Origin: Sphingopyxis sp. 2PD
GTDB lineage: Bacteria; Pseudomonadota; Alphaproteobacteria; Sphingomonadales; Sphingomonadaceae
DNA: 64,000 nucleotides
Assembly (NCBI RefSeq): GCF_005503695.1
Contig: NZ_SCMU01000001.1
Span: 310,001 to 374,000 of the forward strand
Reading direction: 5' to 3'
The first letter of the stretch is position 1, and each line of letters opens with the position of its first letter. The position numbers and the translations under genes were made by a program. Positions 1 to 9,867 of the stretch are shown here, piece by piece. The notes beneath the pieces are model-generated. The model had not been told where the DNA came from, searched no databases, and was given only the letters and a program-made list of their open reading frames with translations.

Positions 1-779
1 AAGCTCTGCAGCCGCTGTGCCTGGCTGCGCCTTATGCCAAAGGCCGACGCAATATCGTCAGTGATGTCACTCGCGCCAAAGGGCAGCGACGCCATTTCGA
101 CGAGCATCCCGCCAGCATAAAGCGAGACCGTGGTGACCGCAGCCCCAAGTTCGACCAGCGCGACGCCAAGGTCGCGTTCCTCGTCCGACAGGCAGGCAAG
201 CCCTGCCGCGATCGGCGACGCGACCACCGCGTTGACGTCAAGATGCGCCTGCCGCACCGCCGCCTCCAGATTGCGCACCGGGGCGCCGTCGGCCATGATG
301 ATATGGATGTCGACGCCCAGCCGGTCGGCGTGGAGCCCGATCGGGTTCTTCACCCCCGTCAGGCCGTCGAGCGTGTAAAGCGCGGGCTGCGCGTGCAGGA
401 TCATGCGGCCTTCGGGGTCGATCCCGGCGCGGCCCGCGGCAAGCAGGTCGTCGATATCCTCTTTCTCGATCCGATGGCCGCCGAGTTCGCTTTCGATCGG
501 CGCGACGTCGCTGAGCAAACCGCCCGCCGAAAAACTGACCCACACATCGTCGATATTGAGCCCCGCGATGCGCTCGGCCTGCTCGATCGCTTCGCGCACG
601 ATATGTTCGGTCTGCTCCATGTCGGCGACATAGCCGCGCTGGACCCCGCGACTTTCGCGCTGCCCGGTACCCAGCACATGCAGCTGGCCGTCGGCGGCCT
701 GCCCCGCGATCAGCGCGCACACCTTCCACGACCCGACATCGAGCGCGGTAATGATTTTTTCGATGCGCGGCGGGGCCAT
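1..779 (-). CDS. ftsA: Cell division protein FtsA, N-terminal part (cut by window edge)
   Basis: FtsA is the actin-like ATPase that tethers FtsZ to the membrane and recruits later divisome proteins. About 259 residues are visible, starting MAPPRIEKIITALDVG, with the actin-fold phosphate-1 loop ALDVGSWKVC near residues 12-21. The 1C-type region follows (ISFSAGG-like stretch read as VSFSAGG near residue 73). A second conserved segment, VALVELGAAVTTVSLY, lies near residue 212. The ATG at 779 begins 3 bases after the ftsQ stop, as expected for the ftsQ-ftsA junction of a dcw operon. The C-terminus, including the membrane-binding helix, and presumably ftsZ lie beyond the left edge. Confidence 0.95.
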   Translation of the reverse strand, partial: MAPPRIEKIITALDVGSWKVCALIAGQAADGQLHVLGTGQRESRGVQRGYVADMEQTEHIVREAIEQAERIAGLNIDDVWVSFSAGGLLSDVAPIESELGGHRIEKEDIDDLLAAGRAGIDPEGRMILHAQPALYTLDGLTGVKNPIGLHADRLGVDIHIIMADGAPVRNLEAAVRQAHLDVNAVVASPIAAGLACLSDEERDLGVALVELGAAVTTVSLYAGGMLVEMASLPFGASDITDDIASAFGIRRSQAQRLQS

Positions 780-782
780 GGC

Positions 783-1715
783 TTATCCCTTCTCTGCCAC
801 CGCGACGTCGGCAACCGCAGCGCGCGCTTCGTCGAGCTTGGCGGGCGCTACCTGTCCTTCATGCGGCAGCCGCAGGACGAACCGCGCGGGGTCGCGCATA
901 TCAAAGCGCAGGATGCCGCGCCCGAGCAGGCGATTGGCACCGTCCATATGCGCGAACTTGGCGAGCGCCGCCTTTGCCTCGGCCTCGCCCTCGGGCAGCG
1001 ATAGCGTTTCGCCACTGCGGAAGCGCAGATCCCAACGGCGGTTGCCGACCCACGTCGCCCCCGCCAGCAGTTCCTTGAGGCTGCTTGCCTCGGCGAGCAG
1101 CCGGTCGAGATCCTGCGAGCGCTGGTTTGCCTTGGGTCCGATCACCAGCGGTAGGTCGGGCATCGTTGCGACGGTCACCGGTTCGAGCACCACGCCCTTG
1201 TCGTCGATCAGCGACAGGCGATTGTTATGTTGCCAGATCGCCGCCGGCGTGCGCTCAACGATATCGACGACGAGCGTGTCGGGCAGGCGGCGCGACACGC
1301 GCGCATCCTTGATCCAGCCATATTGCATCAAGTCGCCGCGGACATCTTCCAGATCGACCGCCGCCATCGAACGATCTTTTTGCGCCAGCGCGATGTCATA
1401 GACCTTCAGCCGGTCGATCCGGTCGGCACCGACGACTTCGACCTTCTTGACCTGGAACCCGGCGCGGCCGACCGCCTGCGCATATTCCTCGTGGATCTTT
1501 GCGGTCACGCCGGTCGCCTGCGCCGCGATGCCCGCGACCGCGACCAAGCTGAGCCCGATTGTCCAGTTGGCGATTTTTTGCAATCGCTGCGGGCTGATCG
1601 GCAGCGCGTTGATCACGGCGTTAAGCCGCGACGTCTGCACCTTCCGACGCTTTTTCGGCGCCCGCGCCGGGCGCCGCGGCGGCGCCGCACCGCGCTTGAT
1701 CCGCGTGTTACTCAT
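783..1715 (-). CDS. ftsQ: Cell division protein FtsQ
   Basis: Bitopic divisome protein of 310 residues that links early and late division proteins and complexes with FtsL/FtsB. An Arg/Lys-rich cytoplasmic N-terminus (about residues 1-45) is followed by one membrane segment near 50-75. The periplasmic POTRA domain contains QVKKVEVVGADRIDR, and the FtsQ domain contains VSRRLPDTLVVDIVERTPAA. A longer reading with a start near 1970 is open, but it overlaps ddl completely. The ATG at 1715 forms an ATGA overlap with the ddl stop and is preferred. Position between ddl and ftsA is canonical. Confidence 0.95.
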   Translation of the reverse strand: MSNTRIKRGAAPPRRPARAPKKRRKVQTSRLNAVINALPISPQRLQKIANWTIGLSLVAVAGIAAQATGVTAKIHEEYAQAVGRAGFQVKKVEVVGADRIDRLKVYDIALAQKDRSMAAVDLEDVRGDLMQYGWIKDARVSRRLPDTLVVDIVERTPAAIWQHNNRLSLIDDKGVVLEPVTVATMPDLPLVIGPKANQRSQDLDRLLAEASSLKELLAGATWVGNRRWDLRFRSGETLSLPEGEAEAKAALAKFAHMDGANRLLGRGILRFDMRDPARFVLRLPHEGQVAPAKLDEARAAVADVAVAEKG

Positions 1716-2635
1716 AACGCTTCCCCCACGATGCGTTCGACCAGTTCGGCATAATCCATGCCCACCGCGCGTCCCTGTTCGGGAACAAGGCTGAGCGGCG
1801 TCATGCCCGGCTGCGTGTTGACCTCGAGCAGATAGATGCCCGCAAGCCCATGCTCGTCGTCCCAGCGAAAATCGGAGCGCGAGGCGCCCTTGCAGCCGAG
1901 CAGGCGGTGCGCTTGCAGCGCCAGATCCTTCATCCGCTGCGCGACGTCCTCCGGGACGTCGGCGGGGCACACATGTTCGGTGAGGCCGTCGGTATATTTG
2001 GCGTCATAATCGTAAAAACCCGACTTCACGCGCAGTTCGGTGACGGCGAGCGCCCGGTCGCCCAGCACCGCAACGGTCAGTTCGCGACCCTTGATAAAGG
2101 GCTCGGCGAGCAGGCGGTCGAACTCCTGCCACGGCCCCACCGCATCGCGCGCGATCGGGTTGCCGTAATTGCTGTCGTCCTTGACGATCGCGACGCCGAC
2201 CGACGAACCTTCATTGACGGGCTTGAGGACATAGGGACGCGGCAGCGGGTCAACTGAAAACAAGCTTTCGCTGTCGACCATCGTCCCCGTCGGCATGGGG
2301 ATACCATGCGGCACCAGCGCCTGTTTCGTCAATTCCTTGTCGATCGCGATTACCGAGGTGACGAGGCCGCTGTGGGTGTATTTTAGCCCCATCAGGTCGA
2401 GCATGCCCTGCACGGTGCCGTCCTCTCCCGGAACACCGTGGAGCGCGTTGAACACGACATCGGGCTTCGCCTCGGCAAGCCGCAGCGCAACGTCGCGGTC
2501 CATGTCGATCCGCGTGACCCTGTGCCCGCGCGATTCGAGCGCGTCGGCGACGCCGTTGCCGCTCATCAGCGACACTTCGCGTTCCGCCGACCAGCCGCCC
2601 ATCAGGACGGCGACATGCCAGGGGCCGCGGCTCAC
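1712..2635 (-). CDS. ddl: D-alanine--D-alanine ligase
   Basis: ATP-grasp enzyme joining two D-alanines for the peptidoglycan pentapeptide (cytoplasm). The N-terminal motif VAVLMGGWSAEREVSL is diagnostic. FNALHGVPGEDGTVQG, the ATP-grasp loop YVLKPVNEGSSVGV and the metal-binding YLLEVNTQPGMT near the C-terminus are all present. The GTG at 2635 makes a GTGA overlap with murB and gives 307 residues, matching DdlB length. An ATG at 2665 would add ten residues and a deeper overlap, so it is less likely. Confidence 0.96.
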   Translation of the reverse strand: MSRGPWHVAVLMGGWSAEREVSLMSGNGVADALESRGHRVTRIDMDRDVALRLAEAKPDVVFNALHGVPGEDGTVQGMLDLMGLKYTHSGLVTSVIAIDKELTKQALVPHGIPMPTGTMVDSESLFSVDPLPRPYVLKPVNEGSSVGVAIVKDDSNYGNPIARDAVGPWQEFDRLLAEPFIKGRELTVAVLGDRALAVTELRVKSGFYDYDAKYTDGLTEHVCPADVPEDVAQRMKDLALQAHRLLGCKGASRSDFRWDDEHGLAGIYLLEVNTQPGMTPLSLVPEQGRAVGMDYAELVERIVGEAL

Positions 2636-3531
2636 TTCTTCACTCCCACGCGCTGTATTTCCCATTGCAATTCGACGCCGCTCTTGTCCTTCACCCGGCG
2701 GCGGACCTCCTCGCCGAGCGCCTCGATATCAGCGCTCGTCGCTTCGCCGGTGTTGATCAGGAAATTGGTGTGCTTCTCGCTGACCTGCGCGCCGCCGACC
2801 GTGAGGCCACGGCATCCGGCTTCGTCGACCAGCTGCCACGCCTTGTGACCGACGGGGTTCTTGAAGGTCGAGCCGCCGGTCTTTGACCGCAGCGGCTGCG
2901 ACGCCTCACGGCTCGCCGAGATGCGGTCCATTTCGGTCTGGATGGCGGCGGGTTCGCCGGGCCGACCGCGGAAGGTCGCACCGATCACCACCGCGCCCTC
3001 GGGCAATTCGCTGTGGCGATAGGTATATCCCAGATCGTCGAGCGCCAGCGTGCGGCGCTCACCCGATCGCAACACCACGTCGGCATCGATCAAAATGTCT
3101 TTCACCTCGCCGCCATAGGCGCCGCCGTTCATCCGCACGAAGCCGCCGACGGTACCGGGGATCGAGCGCAGGAATTCCATCCCCGCTATGCCCGCGTCGC
3201 GCGCCGTCGAGGAAACGAGGATGCCCGACGCGCCGCCGCCGCAACGCAGCGTCGTGGCATCGATGGCTTCAACCTTGGCAAAGGCTTTGCCGAGCCGGAT
3301 CACGACGCCCGGAAAACCGCCATCGCGAATGATGAGGTTCGAGCCGAGGCCGAGCGCCATGACAGGCGTAGCCGGATCAAGGTCGCGCAGGAAATCGGTA
3401 AGGTCGTCTGCGTCCTTGGGTTCGAAAAGCCAATCAGCGGGACCGCCCGACTTGAACCAGACAAGCGGCGCGAGTGGGGCATGGGCGGTCAGTTTGCCGC
3501 GGACTGTCGGGAGGGTGGCAAGGTCGCTCAC
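2632..3531 (-). CDS. murB: UDP-N-acetylenolpyruvoylglucosamine reductase (MurB)
   Basis: FAD/NADPH enzyme that reduces UDP-GlcNAc-enolpyruvate to UDP-MurNAc. Visible features are the FAD-binding LGLGSNLIIRDGG, the GIAGMEFLRSIPGTVGG segment, MNGGAYGGE, and the catalytic Ser region KTGGSTFKNP. With the GTG at 3531 (GGAAGGGG Shine-Dalgarno about 6 bases upstream) the protein has 299 residues and lacks the extra loop of E. coli-type MurB, so it is a type II MurB. The frame is also open to an ATG at 3645, but that extension is encoded by the palindromic repeat at 3547-3620 and is probably not translated. It is the one dcw junction here without an overlap. Confidence 0.93.
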   Translation of the reverse strand: MSDLATLPTVRGKLTAHAPLAPLVWFKSGGPADWLFEPKDADDLTDFLRDLDPATPVMALGLGSNLIIRDGGFPGVVIRLGKAFAKVEAIDATTLRCGGGASGILVSSTARDAGIAGMEFLRSIPGTVGGFVRMNGGAYGGEVKDILIDADVVLRSGERRTLALDDLGYTYRHSELPEGAVVIGATFRGRPGEPAAIQTEMDRISASREASQPLRSKTGGSTFKNPVGHKAWQLVDEAGCRGLTVGGAQVSEKHTNFLINTGEATSADIEALGEEVRRRVKDKSGVELQWEIQRVGVKK

Positions 3532-3546
3532 GACCGCACCCCTTCC

Positions 3547-3620
3547 CCGTTCGTCCCGAGCGAAGTCGAGGGACACCTGGCGCTGCGCTGGCGTGCCTCG
3601 ACTTCGCTCGACACGAACGG
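3547..3620. repeat. Palindromic intergenic repeat, copy A (inside the dcw operon)
   Basis: Imperfect inverted repeat with arms of about 25 bases. The left arm begins CCGTTCGT and contains CGAGCGAAGTCGAGG. The right arm contains CCTCGACTTCGCTCG and ends ACGAACGG. A related short inverted segment lies between them. The same arms occur at 24774-24855 and 42317-42389, so this is a dispersed REP-like family. Here it sits between the murC stop and the murB start and would form a strong hairpin in the operon mRNA. Confidence 0.9.
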
Positions 3621-3646
3621 AGGTAAGATGAGAACGGAGACGCAAG

Positions 3647-5083
3647 TCACGCCGCCGTCTCCACCGCGCTCGCCAGCCCGGCCGCCATCTTGGTGATGTC
3701 GCCCGCCCCCAGGCAGATGATCATATCGCCCGCACCAAGATCGCCCGCCTTGATGCTATCCGCGATGCTCACAGCCAGTGCCCCGGCATCCGCAACGACA
3801 CTCGCCTGCCGATGTCCGCGATCGCGCAGGCCCGCGACCAGCGCATCCGACGATACGCCGTCGATCGGGCTTTCGCCCGCCGCATAGACCGGCAACGCCA
3901 GCACGATGTCGGCGTCGTTAAACGCCTGCTGGAAATCGTCCATATGGTCGCGGAGGCGCGTGAAGCGGTGCGGCTGGACCACGCCGACGACGCGCCCTGC
4001 GCCAACGCCTTCGCGCGCCGCCGACAGCACCGCGCGGATTTCGACCGGGTGGTGGGCGTAATCGTCGATCACGGTGACGTTACCGCCCTCGACCGCAATC
4101 TCGCCGACCTTGGTGAAGCGGCGCTTCACCCCGGCAAAGCCGTTGAAGCCCGACACGATCTTGTCGTCGCTGACCCCCATGTGCAACGCCACCGCGATTG
4201 CGGCGAGCGAGTTCTGGACATTGTGGCGCCCCGACATCGGCAGGTGGATGCCCTCGATCGTCCGGCTGTTCCCGTCGCGGTCGCGCACGACGACGTCGAA
4301 ACGATTGCCGTCGGGACCGGGCGTCACATTGGTCCCGCGCACATCGGCCTGCGCCGAAAAGCCATAGGTCACGATCCGCCGGTCGCGGATGCGCGGGATG
4401 ATCGCCTGTACCTCGGGATGATCGAGGCAGAGCATCGCAGCGCCATAAAAAGGCACATTCTCGATAAACTCGACGAAGGCGTCCTTGATCGCGTCGAAGC
4501 TGCCATAATGGTCGAGATGTTCGGGGTCGATGTTGGTGACGACCGCGATCGTGCCGTCGAGGCGCAGGAAGCTGCCGTCGCTCTCGTCGGCCTCGACCAC
4601 CATCCAGTCCGATGCGCCCAGCCGCGCGTTCGAGCCATAATTGTTGATGATGCCGCCATTGATCACGGTCGGGTCAATGCCACCCGCATCGAGCAGCGCC
4701 GCGACGAGGCTGGTCGTCGTCGTCTTGCCGTGGGTGCCCGCGATGGCGACGGTCGATTTCAGCCGCATCAGTTCGGCCAGCATTTCGGCGCGGCGGACCA
4801 GCGGGATGCGCTGCGCCAGCGCCGCCTCGACCTCAGGATTGCCGCGCTTGACCGCGGTCGAGGTGACGACCACCGCGACGCCGTCGACATTCGCGGCGTC
4901 ATGACCGATCGCGACCTTGATGCCGCGTTTGCGCAGGCCTTCGATGACATAGCTTTCGGCGATGTCGCTGCCCTGCACCTGATAGCCGAGGTTGTGCATG
5001 ACTTCGGCGATGCCCGACATGCCGATGCCGCCGATGCCGATGAAGTGGATGGTGCCGATGTCGGTCGCAACGCCGCGCATCAT
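3647..5083 (-). CDS. murC: UDP-N-acetylmuramate--L-alanine ligase (MurC)
   Basis: Adds L-Ala to UDP-MurNAc, the first Mur ligase step (cytoplasm). The protein has 478 residues. It carries the Rossmann GIGGIGMSG (about residues 16-24), P-loop GTHGKTTTT (116-124), EADESDGSF, the central-domain [11 protein letters not shown] and the C-terminal [11 protein letters not shown]. The first ATG at 5083 gives an ATGA overlap with murG; a second in-frame ATG follows immediately. This is the canonical MurC, as distinct from the atypical paralogue at 24910-26295. Confidence 0.97.
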   Translation of the reverse strand: MMRGVATDIGTIHFIGIGGIGMSGIAEVMHNLGYQVQGSDIAESYVIEGLRKRGIKVAIGHDAANVDGVAVVVTSTAVKRGNPEVEAALAQRIPLVRRAEMLAELMRLKSTVAIAGTHGKTTTTSLVAALLDAGGIDPTVINGGIINNYGSNARLGASDWMVVEADESDGSFLRLDGTIAVVTNIDPEHLDHYGSFDAIKDAFVEFIENVPFYGAAMLCLDHPEVQAIIPRIRDRRIVTYGFSAQADVRGTNVTPGPDGNRFDVVVRDRDGNSRTIEGIHLPMSGRHNVQNSLAAIAVALHMGVSDDKIVSGFNGFAGVKRRFTKVGEIAVEGGNVTVIDDYAHHPVEIRAVLSAAREGVGAGRVVGVVQPHRFTRLRDHMDDFQQAFNDADIVLALPVYAAGESPIDGVSSDALVAGLRDRGHRQASVVADAGALAVSIADSIKAGDLGAGDMIICLGAGDITKMAAGLASAVETAA

Positions 5084-6264
5084 TCGCCTCCCATGCGCGC
5101 CGACGCCATGCCGGTCGCTGCGGCGCGCTGGCCCGACGGGGCGCCGACGCGGATGACATCCATCATCGGCGGGGCGGCCAACGATTCGACGAGATCGGCA
5201 AGGTCGCGCGTGGCGTCTGGCAAGCCGCAGCTCGCGGCGCGCGCCGCGGCATTTTCGAGCGCACCGGGCTCGAGCGCCATGCGCTGGATCTGCTTGGCGA
5301 GTTCGCTGGCGGTGAATTGCGGCTGCGGGATCGAGCGCGCGCCGCCCGCCTCGACCATGTCGACGACATTATAGGTCTGGTGATTGTCCATCGCGTGCGG
5401 ATAGGGAACGAAGATCGCGGGCCGCCCGGCGCAGGCCAGTTCGGCCACCGTCGACGCCCCGGCGCGCGCGATCACCAGATGCGCCCAGCGGAGCCGGTCG
5501 GGAAAGTCCGCGATATAGGTCGCGCATTCGGCGGCGACGCCCATCGCCGCATATTTGCCGCGCACTTCCTCCAGATCGGCCTCGCGGCATTGCTGGACAA
5601 CCTGCAACCGGTCGAGCAGCGCGCGCGGCAGCATCGCGATCGCGGCGGGAACGACATCGCTCAGCACCGTCGCGCCCAGGCTGCCGCCGACGACGAGCAG
5701 GCGGAAAATGCCGTCCTCGCTCAGCGGCGGGAAGCCTTCTTCACGGATCGCAATGATCTCGTCACGCACGGGATTGCCGGTGATATGCTTTTTGAGCTCA
5801 TGCCCCGCCGGGTAGCGCTGGATATTGTGATAGGCGACCGCCACGGCATCGACACGCGGCGCCATCATCCGGTTGACCCGCCCCAGCACGGCATTTTGTT
5901 CGTGCAGCACGCGCGGCCGCTTTGTCGCGCCCGCCGCGAGCAGGCTGGGCAGCGAGGGATAGCCGCCGAACCCGACGACGACCGCGGGATCGAAGTCGCG
6001 GATCAGGTCGATCGCCATCCGCCGCCCTTTGCGGATCGCGAGCGCCGCCTTGATCCAGCCGATGGGGCCACCATGGACGCGCCCGGCGGGGAGGACATGC
6101 GTTTCCATCTCGGCAGGCGCGCCCGGAATACGCAGGCCGCGGTCGTCGCTGACCAGCGCGACGCGATGCCCGCGCGCGATCAGTTCGCCCGCCAGCGCAT
6201 AAGCGGGGAGCATATGCCCCCCGGTGCCGCCAGCAGCGAGCAGATAGTGGCGAGTTGCACTCAT
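5080..6264 (-). CDS. murG: UDP-GlcNAc:lipid I N-acetylglucosaminyltransferase (MurG)
   Basis: GT28 glycosyltransferase converting lipid I to lipid II on the inner face of the membrane; 394 residues. The N-terminal glycine loop [43 protein letters not shown] and the UDP-GlcNAc pocket [17 protein letters not shown] are all visible. The C-terminus extends about 30 residues past the usual end with a low-complexity tail. Overlaps ftsW by four bases (ATGA). Confidence 0.97.
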   Translation of the reverse strand: MSATRHYLLAAGGTGGHMLPAYALAGELIARGHRVALVSDDRGLRIPGAPAEMETHVLPAGRVHGGPIGWIKAALAIRKGRRMAIDLIRDFDPAVVVGFGGYPSLPSLLAAGATKRPRVLHEQNAVLGRVNRMMAPRVDAVAVAYHNIQRYPAGHELKKHITGNPVRDEIIAIREEGFPPLSEDGIFRLLVVGGSLGATVLSDVVPAAIAMLPRALLDRLQVVQQCREADLEEVRGKYAAMGVAAECATYIADFPDRLRWAHLVIARAGASTVAELACAGRPAIFVPYPHAMDNHQTYNVVDMVEAGGARSIPQPQFTASELAKQIQRMALEPGALENAAARAASCGLPDATRDLADLVESLAAPPMMDVIRVGAPSGQRAAATGMASARMGGE

Positions 6265-7499
6265 TTCTTGTTCCAGTTGCGGGTCATCGACACCCGCGCC
6301 GCATAGGGGTTTCGCCGGGTCAGCGACAAGAGCAAACCCATGCCGATCGACAAAGCGATGAAGGACGACCCGCCATAGCTGATGAACGGCAGCGTCATGC
6401 CCTTCGACGGGAACAGCTGGGTGTTCACCGCCATGTTGATCGTCGCCTGGCCGCCGAACTGCGCGATCAATCCCGCGACCGCAAGGATCAGGAAGCTGTC
6501 CTCCTCATCGAGCAGACGCACGAGAACGCGGACGATGATCGCGAGATACAGGATCGCGATTGCGATGCACGCGATCATCCCGAACTCTTCGCCGATGACC
6601 GAGAAAATATAGTCGGTGTGTGCCTCGGGCAGCTGGAATTTCGCGAGGCCCGCCCCGGGGCCCGTCCCGATCAGTCCGCCCGCGGTCAGCGTCGCATGCG
6701 CCTTGTCGACCTGAAAGCTGTCGCCCTCGGCGAACAGCCAGATGTTGATGCGCTGCTGCGCCACCGGATAGAAGAAATAGGCTAGAATGATGCCGACCAC
6801 GCTGGTTGCGGCGAGCATCCCCATGATCCGCATCGACAGCCCGGCCACGAGCACCAGGACGAGCCAAGTGGCGGCGAAGATCACGGTCTGCCCCAGATCG
6901 GGCTGCCCCATCAGCAGCACCGCAATCACCCCGGTCAGCACAAAACTGAGCGGCACGACCGGCAGGCTCTGATCATGCAGGCGCAGCGACAGGATCCATG
7001 CGAGCGACACCGCAAAGAAGGGCTTGAGAAACTCCGACGGCTGCAACCGGAAGATACCGCCGCCGATCCAGCGCTGCGCGCCGTTGACCGTGGTGCCGAG
7101 CAGCGGGACGAGAAACAGCAGGATCAGGAAGGTGATCGTGCCATAGATCGCAAAGCGCCGCGCCTGCGCTTTAGGCAACATTGATACCGCGAGCATCACC
7201 GGCACCCCGACGATCACCCACATCAGCTGGCGATAGAAATAATAAAGCGGATCGAGCGAGGCCGTGTTGGTCGATAGTTTCTGTGCCGCCACGGGGGACG
7301 CCGCGGCGACCGCGACCAATCCGATCGCGACGAGCATCGACACTAGCAAGAGCAGGACGCGGTCGATTTCCCAGAACCACAGCCCCAGCGGGGTGCGGTC
7401 GGCGCGGCTGAGGCGCGGGCCGCGGCGCTTGACGGTGCGCGTCGTCGCAATCACCGGCCTTTCGGTGGTGGCGTCCATATTGTCCATTCCCCCGCTCAT
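6261..7499 (-). CDS. ftsW: Septal peptidoglycan glycosyltransferase FtsW
   Basis: SEDS-family polytopic membrane glycosyltransferase that polymerises lipid II at the septum together with FtsI. The 412-residue protein has a charged N-terminal cytoplasmic tail of about 45 residues, then roughly ten hydrophobic segments. SEDS signatures seen are GAQRWI, LQPSEFLKP, QPDLGQT, HTDYIFSVIGEE and the C-terminal LPFISYGGSS. Overlaps both murD (upstream) and murG (downstream) by four bases. Confidence 0.97.
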   Translation of the reverse strand: MSGGMDNMDATTERPVIATTRTVKRRGPRLSRADRTPLGLWFWEIDRVLLLLVSMLVAIGLVAVAAASPVAAQKLSTNTASLDPLYYFYRQLMWVIVGVPVMLAVSMLPKAQARRFAIYGTITFLILLFLVPLLGTTVNGAQRWIGGGIFRLQPSEFLKPFFAVSLAWILSLRLHDQSLPVVPLSFVLTGVIAVLLMGQPDLGQTVIFAATWLVLVLVAGLSMRIMGMLAATSVVGIILAYFFYPVAQQRINIWLFAEGDSFQVDKAHATLTAGGLIGTGPGAGLAKFQLPEAHTDYIFSVIGEEFGMIACIAIAILYLAIIVRVLVRLLDEEDSFLILAVAGLIAQFGGQATINMAVNTQLFPSKGMTLPFISYGGSSFIALSIGMGLLLSLTRRNPYAARVSMTRNWNKK

Positions 7500-8800
7500 G
7501 CCCCAAGCGCCGCGACAAGTCCGCGAAAAACATCGCCGCGCTGCTCATAATCCTTGAACTGGTCGAACGAGGCGCAGGCCGGCGACAGCAGCACGATGTC
7601 GCCGGGCCGCGCCGCCGCCGCGGCGCGCGCGACCGCGGTCGCCATATCGGCGGACCGATCGACCGGGATCGCATCGCCGATTTCGGCAGCGAAAGATTCC
7701 ATCGCGTCGCCGATCAGATAGGCCTGCTTCACATGCCCGAACCACGGACGGCACGCAGCCAGCCCGTCGCCCTTGGCCTGCCCCCCGGCAATCCAGTGCA
7801 GACGCTGGTCCGGCGCCGGCGGGAATGCCGCCAGCGCCGGTGCAGCGGAAGCCGCGTTGGTCGCCTTGCTGTCATTGAACCAGCGGACGTCTGCGACTTC
7901 GCCGACAAATTCCATCCGATGCGGCAGCGACCGGTAGGTCGCGAGGCCGCGTTCGACCTGCTCGTCATTCAGCCCCAGCACCCGGCACACCGCGATCGCG
8001 CAGACGGCGTTCTGCGCGTTGTGCGGGCCTTGCAGCGCGGGCCAGCGCGCCTGGTCGACCGGGTCGATGTCCTTGCCCGACACGCGGTGCAGTCGGTGAT
8101 TGATCCGCCCCGCAATCATCTTCGACGGATCGTCGTCGACCGCGACGATCGCTACCTGACCCTGATGCTGGAGCGAAAACAGCCGTGCCTTGGACGCGGC
8201 ATAGCCGGTAAACCCGTCATAGCGGTCGAGATGGTCGGGGCTGAGATTCGTCAGCACCGCGACGTCGCAGGCCAGGCTATGCGAGAGGTCGATCTGGTAG
8301 CTCGACAGTTCGAGCACATAGACGCCGCCTTCCTCCAGCGGATCGCGCGACAGGATCGGCAGCCCGATATTGCCGCCCATCAGCGACGGTACCCCGGCGC
8401 TTTCCAGCATATGGTGGATCAGCGCCGTGACGGTCGATTTGCCGTTCGTTCCGGTGATGCCAACGACCTTGTGCGGCGGCAATTCGCCGCGCGCTTCGGC
8501 AAAAAGCTCAACATCGCCGATCACCGGCACATGCGCCTCGCGCGCGTGCGCGGCGATCGGGTGGCGATTTAGCGGCACGCCGGGCGACACGACGACGCCG
8601 GCAAAGCCAATGAGGTCAATATCCAGCGGATTGCCGATGTCGGCGCCCAGCGCCATCGCATCGTCGCGCGCTTCCTCGCGCTCGTCCCACGCGGTGACCC
8701 CCGCGCCGCTGGCAACCAGCGCCGCGACCGTCGCGAGCCCCGAGCGCGCCAGCCCCAGCACCGCATAGCGGCGACCGGCAAAGGCGCGCGAGGTGATCAC
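7496..8800 (-). CDS. murD: UDP-MurNAc-L-Ala--D-glutamate ligase (MurD)
   Basis: Adds D-Glu in the second Mur ligase step; 434 residues. It has the N-terminal [12 protein letters not shown]-loop GTNGKST (117-123), [27 protein letters not shown] and NDSKATN motifs expected of MurD. The start codon is GTG at 8800, which forms a GTGA overlap with the mraY stop. Confidence 0.96.
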   Translation of the reverse strand: MITSRAFAGRRYAVLGLARSGLATVAALVASGAGVTAWDEREEARDDAMALGADIGNPLDIDLIGFAGVVVSPGVPLNRHPIAAHAREAHVPVIGDVELFAEARGELPPHKVVGITGTNGKSTVTALIHHMLESAGVPSLMGGNIGLPILSRDPLEEGGVYVLELSSYQIDLSHSLACDVAVLTNLSPDHLDRYDGFTGYAASKARLFSLQHQGQVAIVAVDDDPSKMIAGRINHRLHRVSGKDIDPVDQARWPALQGPHNAQNAVCAIAVCRVLGLNDEQVERGLATYRSLPHRMEFVGEVADVRWFNDSKATNAASAAPALAAFPPAPDQRLHWIAGGQAKGDGLAACRPWFGHVKQAYLIGDAMESFAAEIGDAIPVDRSADMATAVARAAAAARPGDIVLLSPACASFDQFKDYEQRGDVFRGLVAALGA

Positions 8801-9867
8801 CGCAGTTTCAAGGTCGCGAGCCCCGCGAGCGCCAGAACGATCGAAACGATCCAGAACCGGATGACGACAGTCGATTCGGGCCAGCCCATCTGCTCGAAAT
8901 GATGGTGGATCGGCGCCATGCGAAACACTCGCTTGCCGGTGCGCTTGTACCAGAACACCTGGATGATCACCGACAAGGCCTCGACCACGAACAATCCGCC
9001 GACCAGGACGAGGACCAGCTCATGCTGCGCCGTCACCGCGATCGTCGCCAGCGCGCCGCCGAGCGCGAGGCTGCCGGTGTCGCCCATGAACACCGCAGCA
9101 GGCGGCGCGTTGAACCACAGGAAGGCGAGGCACGCCCCGATGATCGCGGCGGCGAACACCGCCAACTCGCCGGCGCCCGAAACATGCGGAATGCCTAGAT
9201 ATTCGGCGAATTTCACATTGCCCGACAAATAGACAATGACGAGGAAGGTCAGGCTGGCGATGATCACCGGGAAGGTCGCGAGGCCGTCGAGCCCATCGGT
9301 CAGGTTCACCGCATTGCCGAAGCCAACGATCAGCACCATCGCAAAGACATAATAGAGCGGCCCGAGTTCGAGCACGACGCCGCTGAAAAACGGCAGATAC
9401 AGGTCGGTACCGGTGCGCGACACGATCAGGAACACCGCGACCCCGGCGATCAGGAACTCGATCAGCAGGCGGACGCGACCCGGAATGCCGCGGTGGCTGG
9501 CCTTGGTGACCTTGTCGAGATCGTCGAGGAAACCGACCGCCGCGAACCCGCCGGTCACGAAAATGCACGCCCAGACGAAGCGGTTCGACAGGTCCATCCA
9601 CAAGAGCGCCGAGATCATCAGCGAGATCAGGATCATCAGCCCGCCCATCGTCGGCGTGCCCTTTTTGGCAAGGTGGCTTTGCGGCCCGTCCTCGCGGATC
9701 GGCTGTCCTTTGCCTTGCCGCATCCGCAGCATCAGGATGAAGCGCGGCCCGATCCACAGGCCAATGATCAATGCGGTCGCAACCGCAGCGCCCGAGCGGA
9801 AGCTCAGATAGCGAATGAGGTTCAATACCCCCGGAAAGCCCAGCCATTCCGCCAGCCAATATAACAT
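8797..9867 (-). CDS. mraY: Phospho-N-acetylmuramoyl-pentapeptide transferase (MraY)
   Basis: Integral membrane enzyme making lipid I from UDP-MurNAc-pentapeptide and undecaprenyl phosphate; 356 residues with about ten membrane segments. Diagnostic motifs are [17 protein letters not shown], the catalytic [22 protein letters not shown] and the C-terminal [12 protein letters not shown]. The ATG at 9867 shares one base with the murF stop (TGATG). A TTG one codon earlier is also possible. Confidence 0.97.
   Translation of the reverse strand: MLYWLAEWLGFPGVLNLIRYLSFRSGAAVATALIIGLWIGPRFILMLRMRQGKGQPIREDGPQSHLAKKGTPTMGGLMILISLMISALLWMDLSNRFVWACIFVTGGFAAVGFLDDLDKVTKASHRGIPGRVRLLIEFLIAGVAVFLIVSRTGTDLYLPFFSGVVLELGPLYYVFAMVLIVGFGNAVNLTDGLDGLATFPVIIASLTFLVIVYLSGNVKFAEYLGIPHVSGAGELAVFAAAIIGACLAFLWFNAPPAAVFMGDTGSLALGGALATIAVTAQHELVLVLVGGLFVVEALSVIIQVFWYKRTGKRVFRMAPIHHHFEQMGWPESTVVIRFWIVSIVLALAGLATLKLR

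Noticed and set aside
3812..5374. A 520-codon plus-strand frame opposite murC/murG
   Set aside because: Complementary-strand artefact of biased codon use; His/Asp/Arg-rich composition typical of such shadows.
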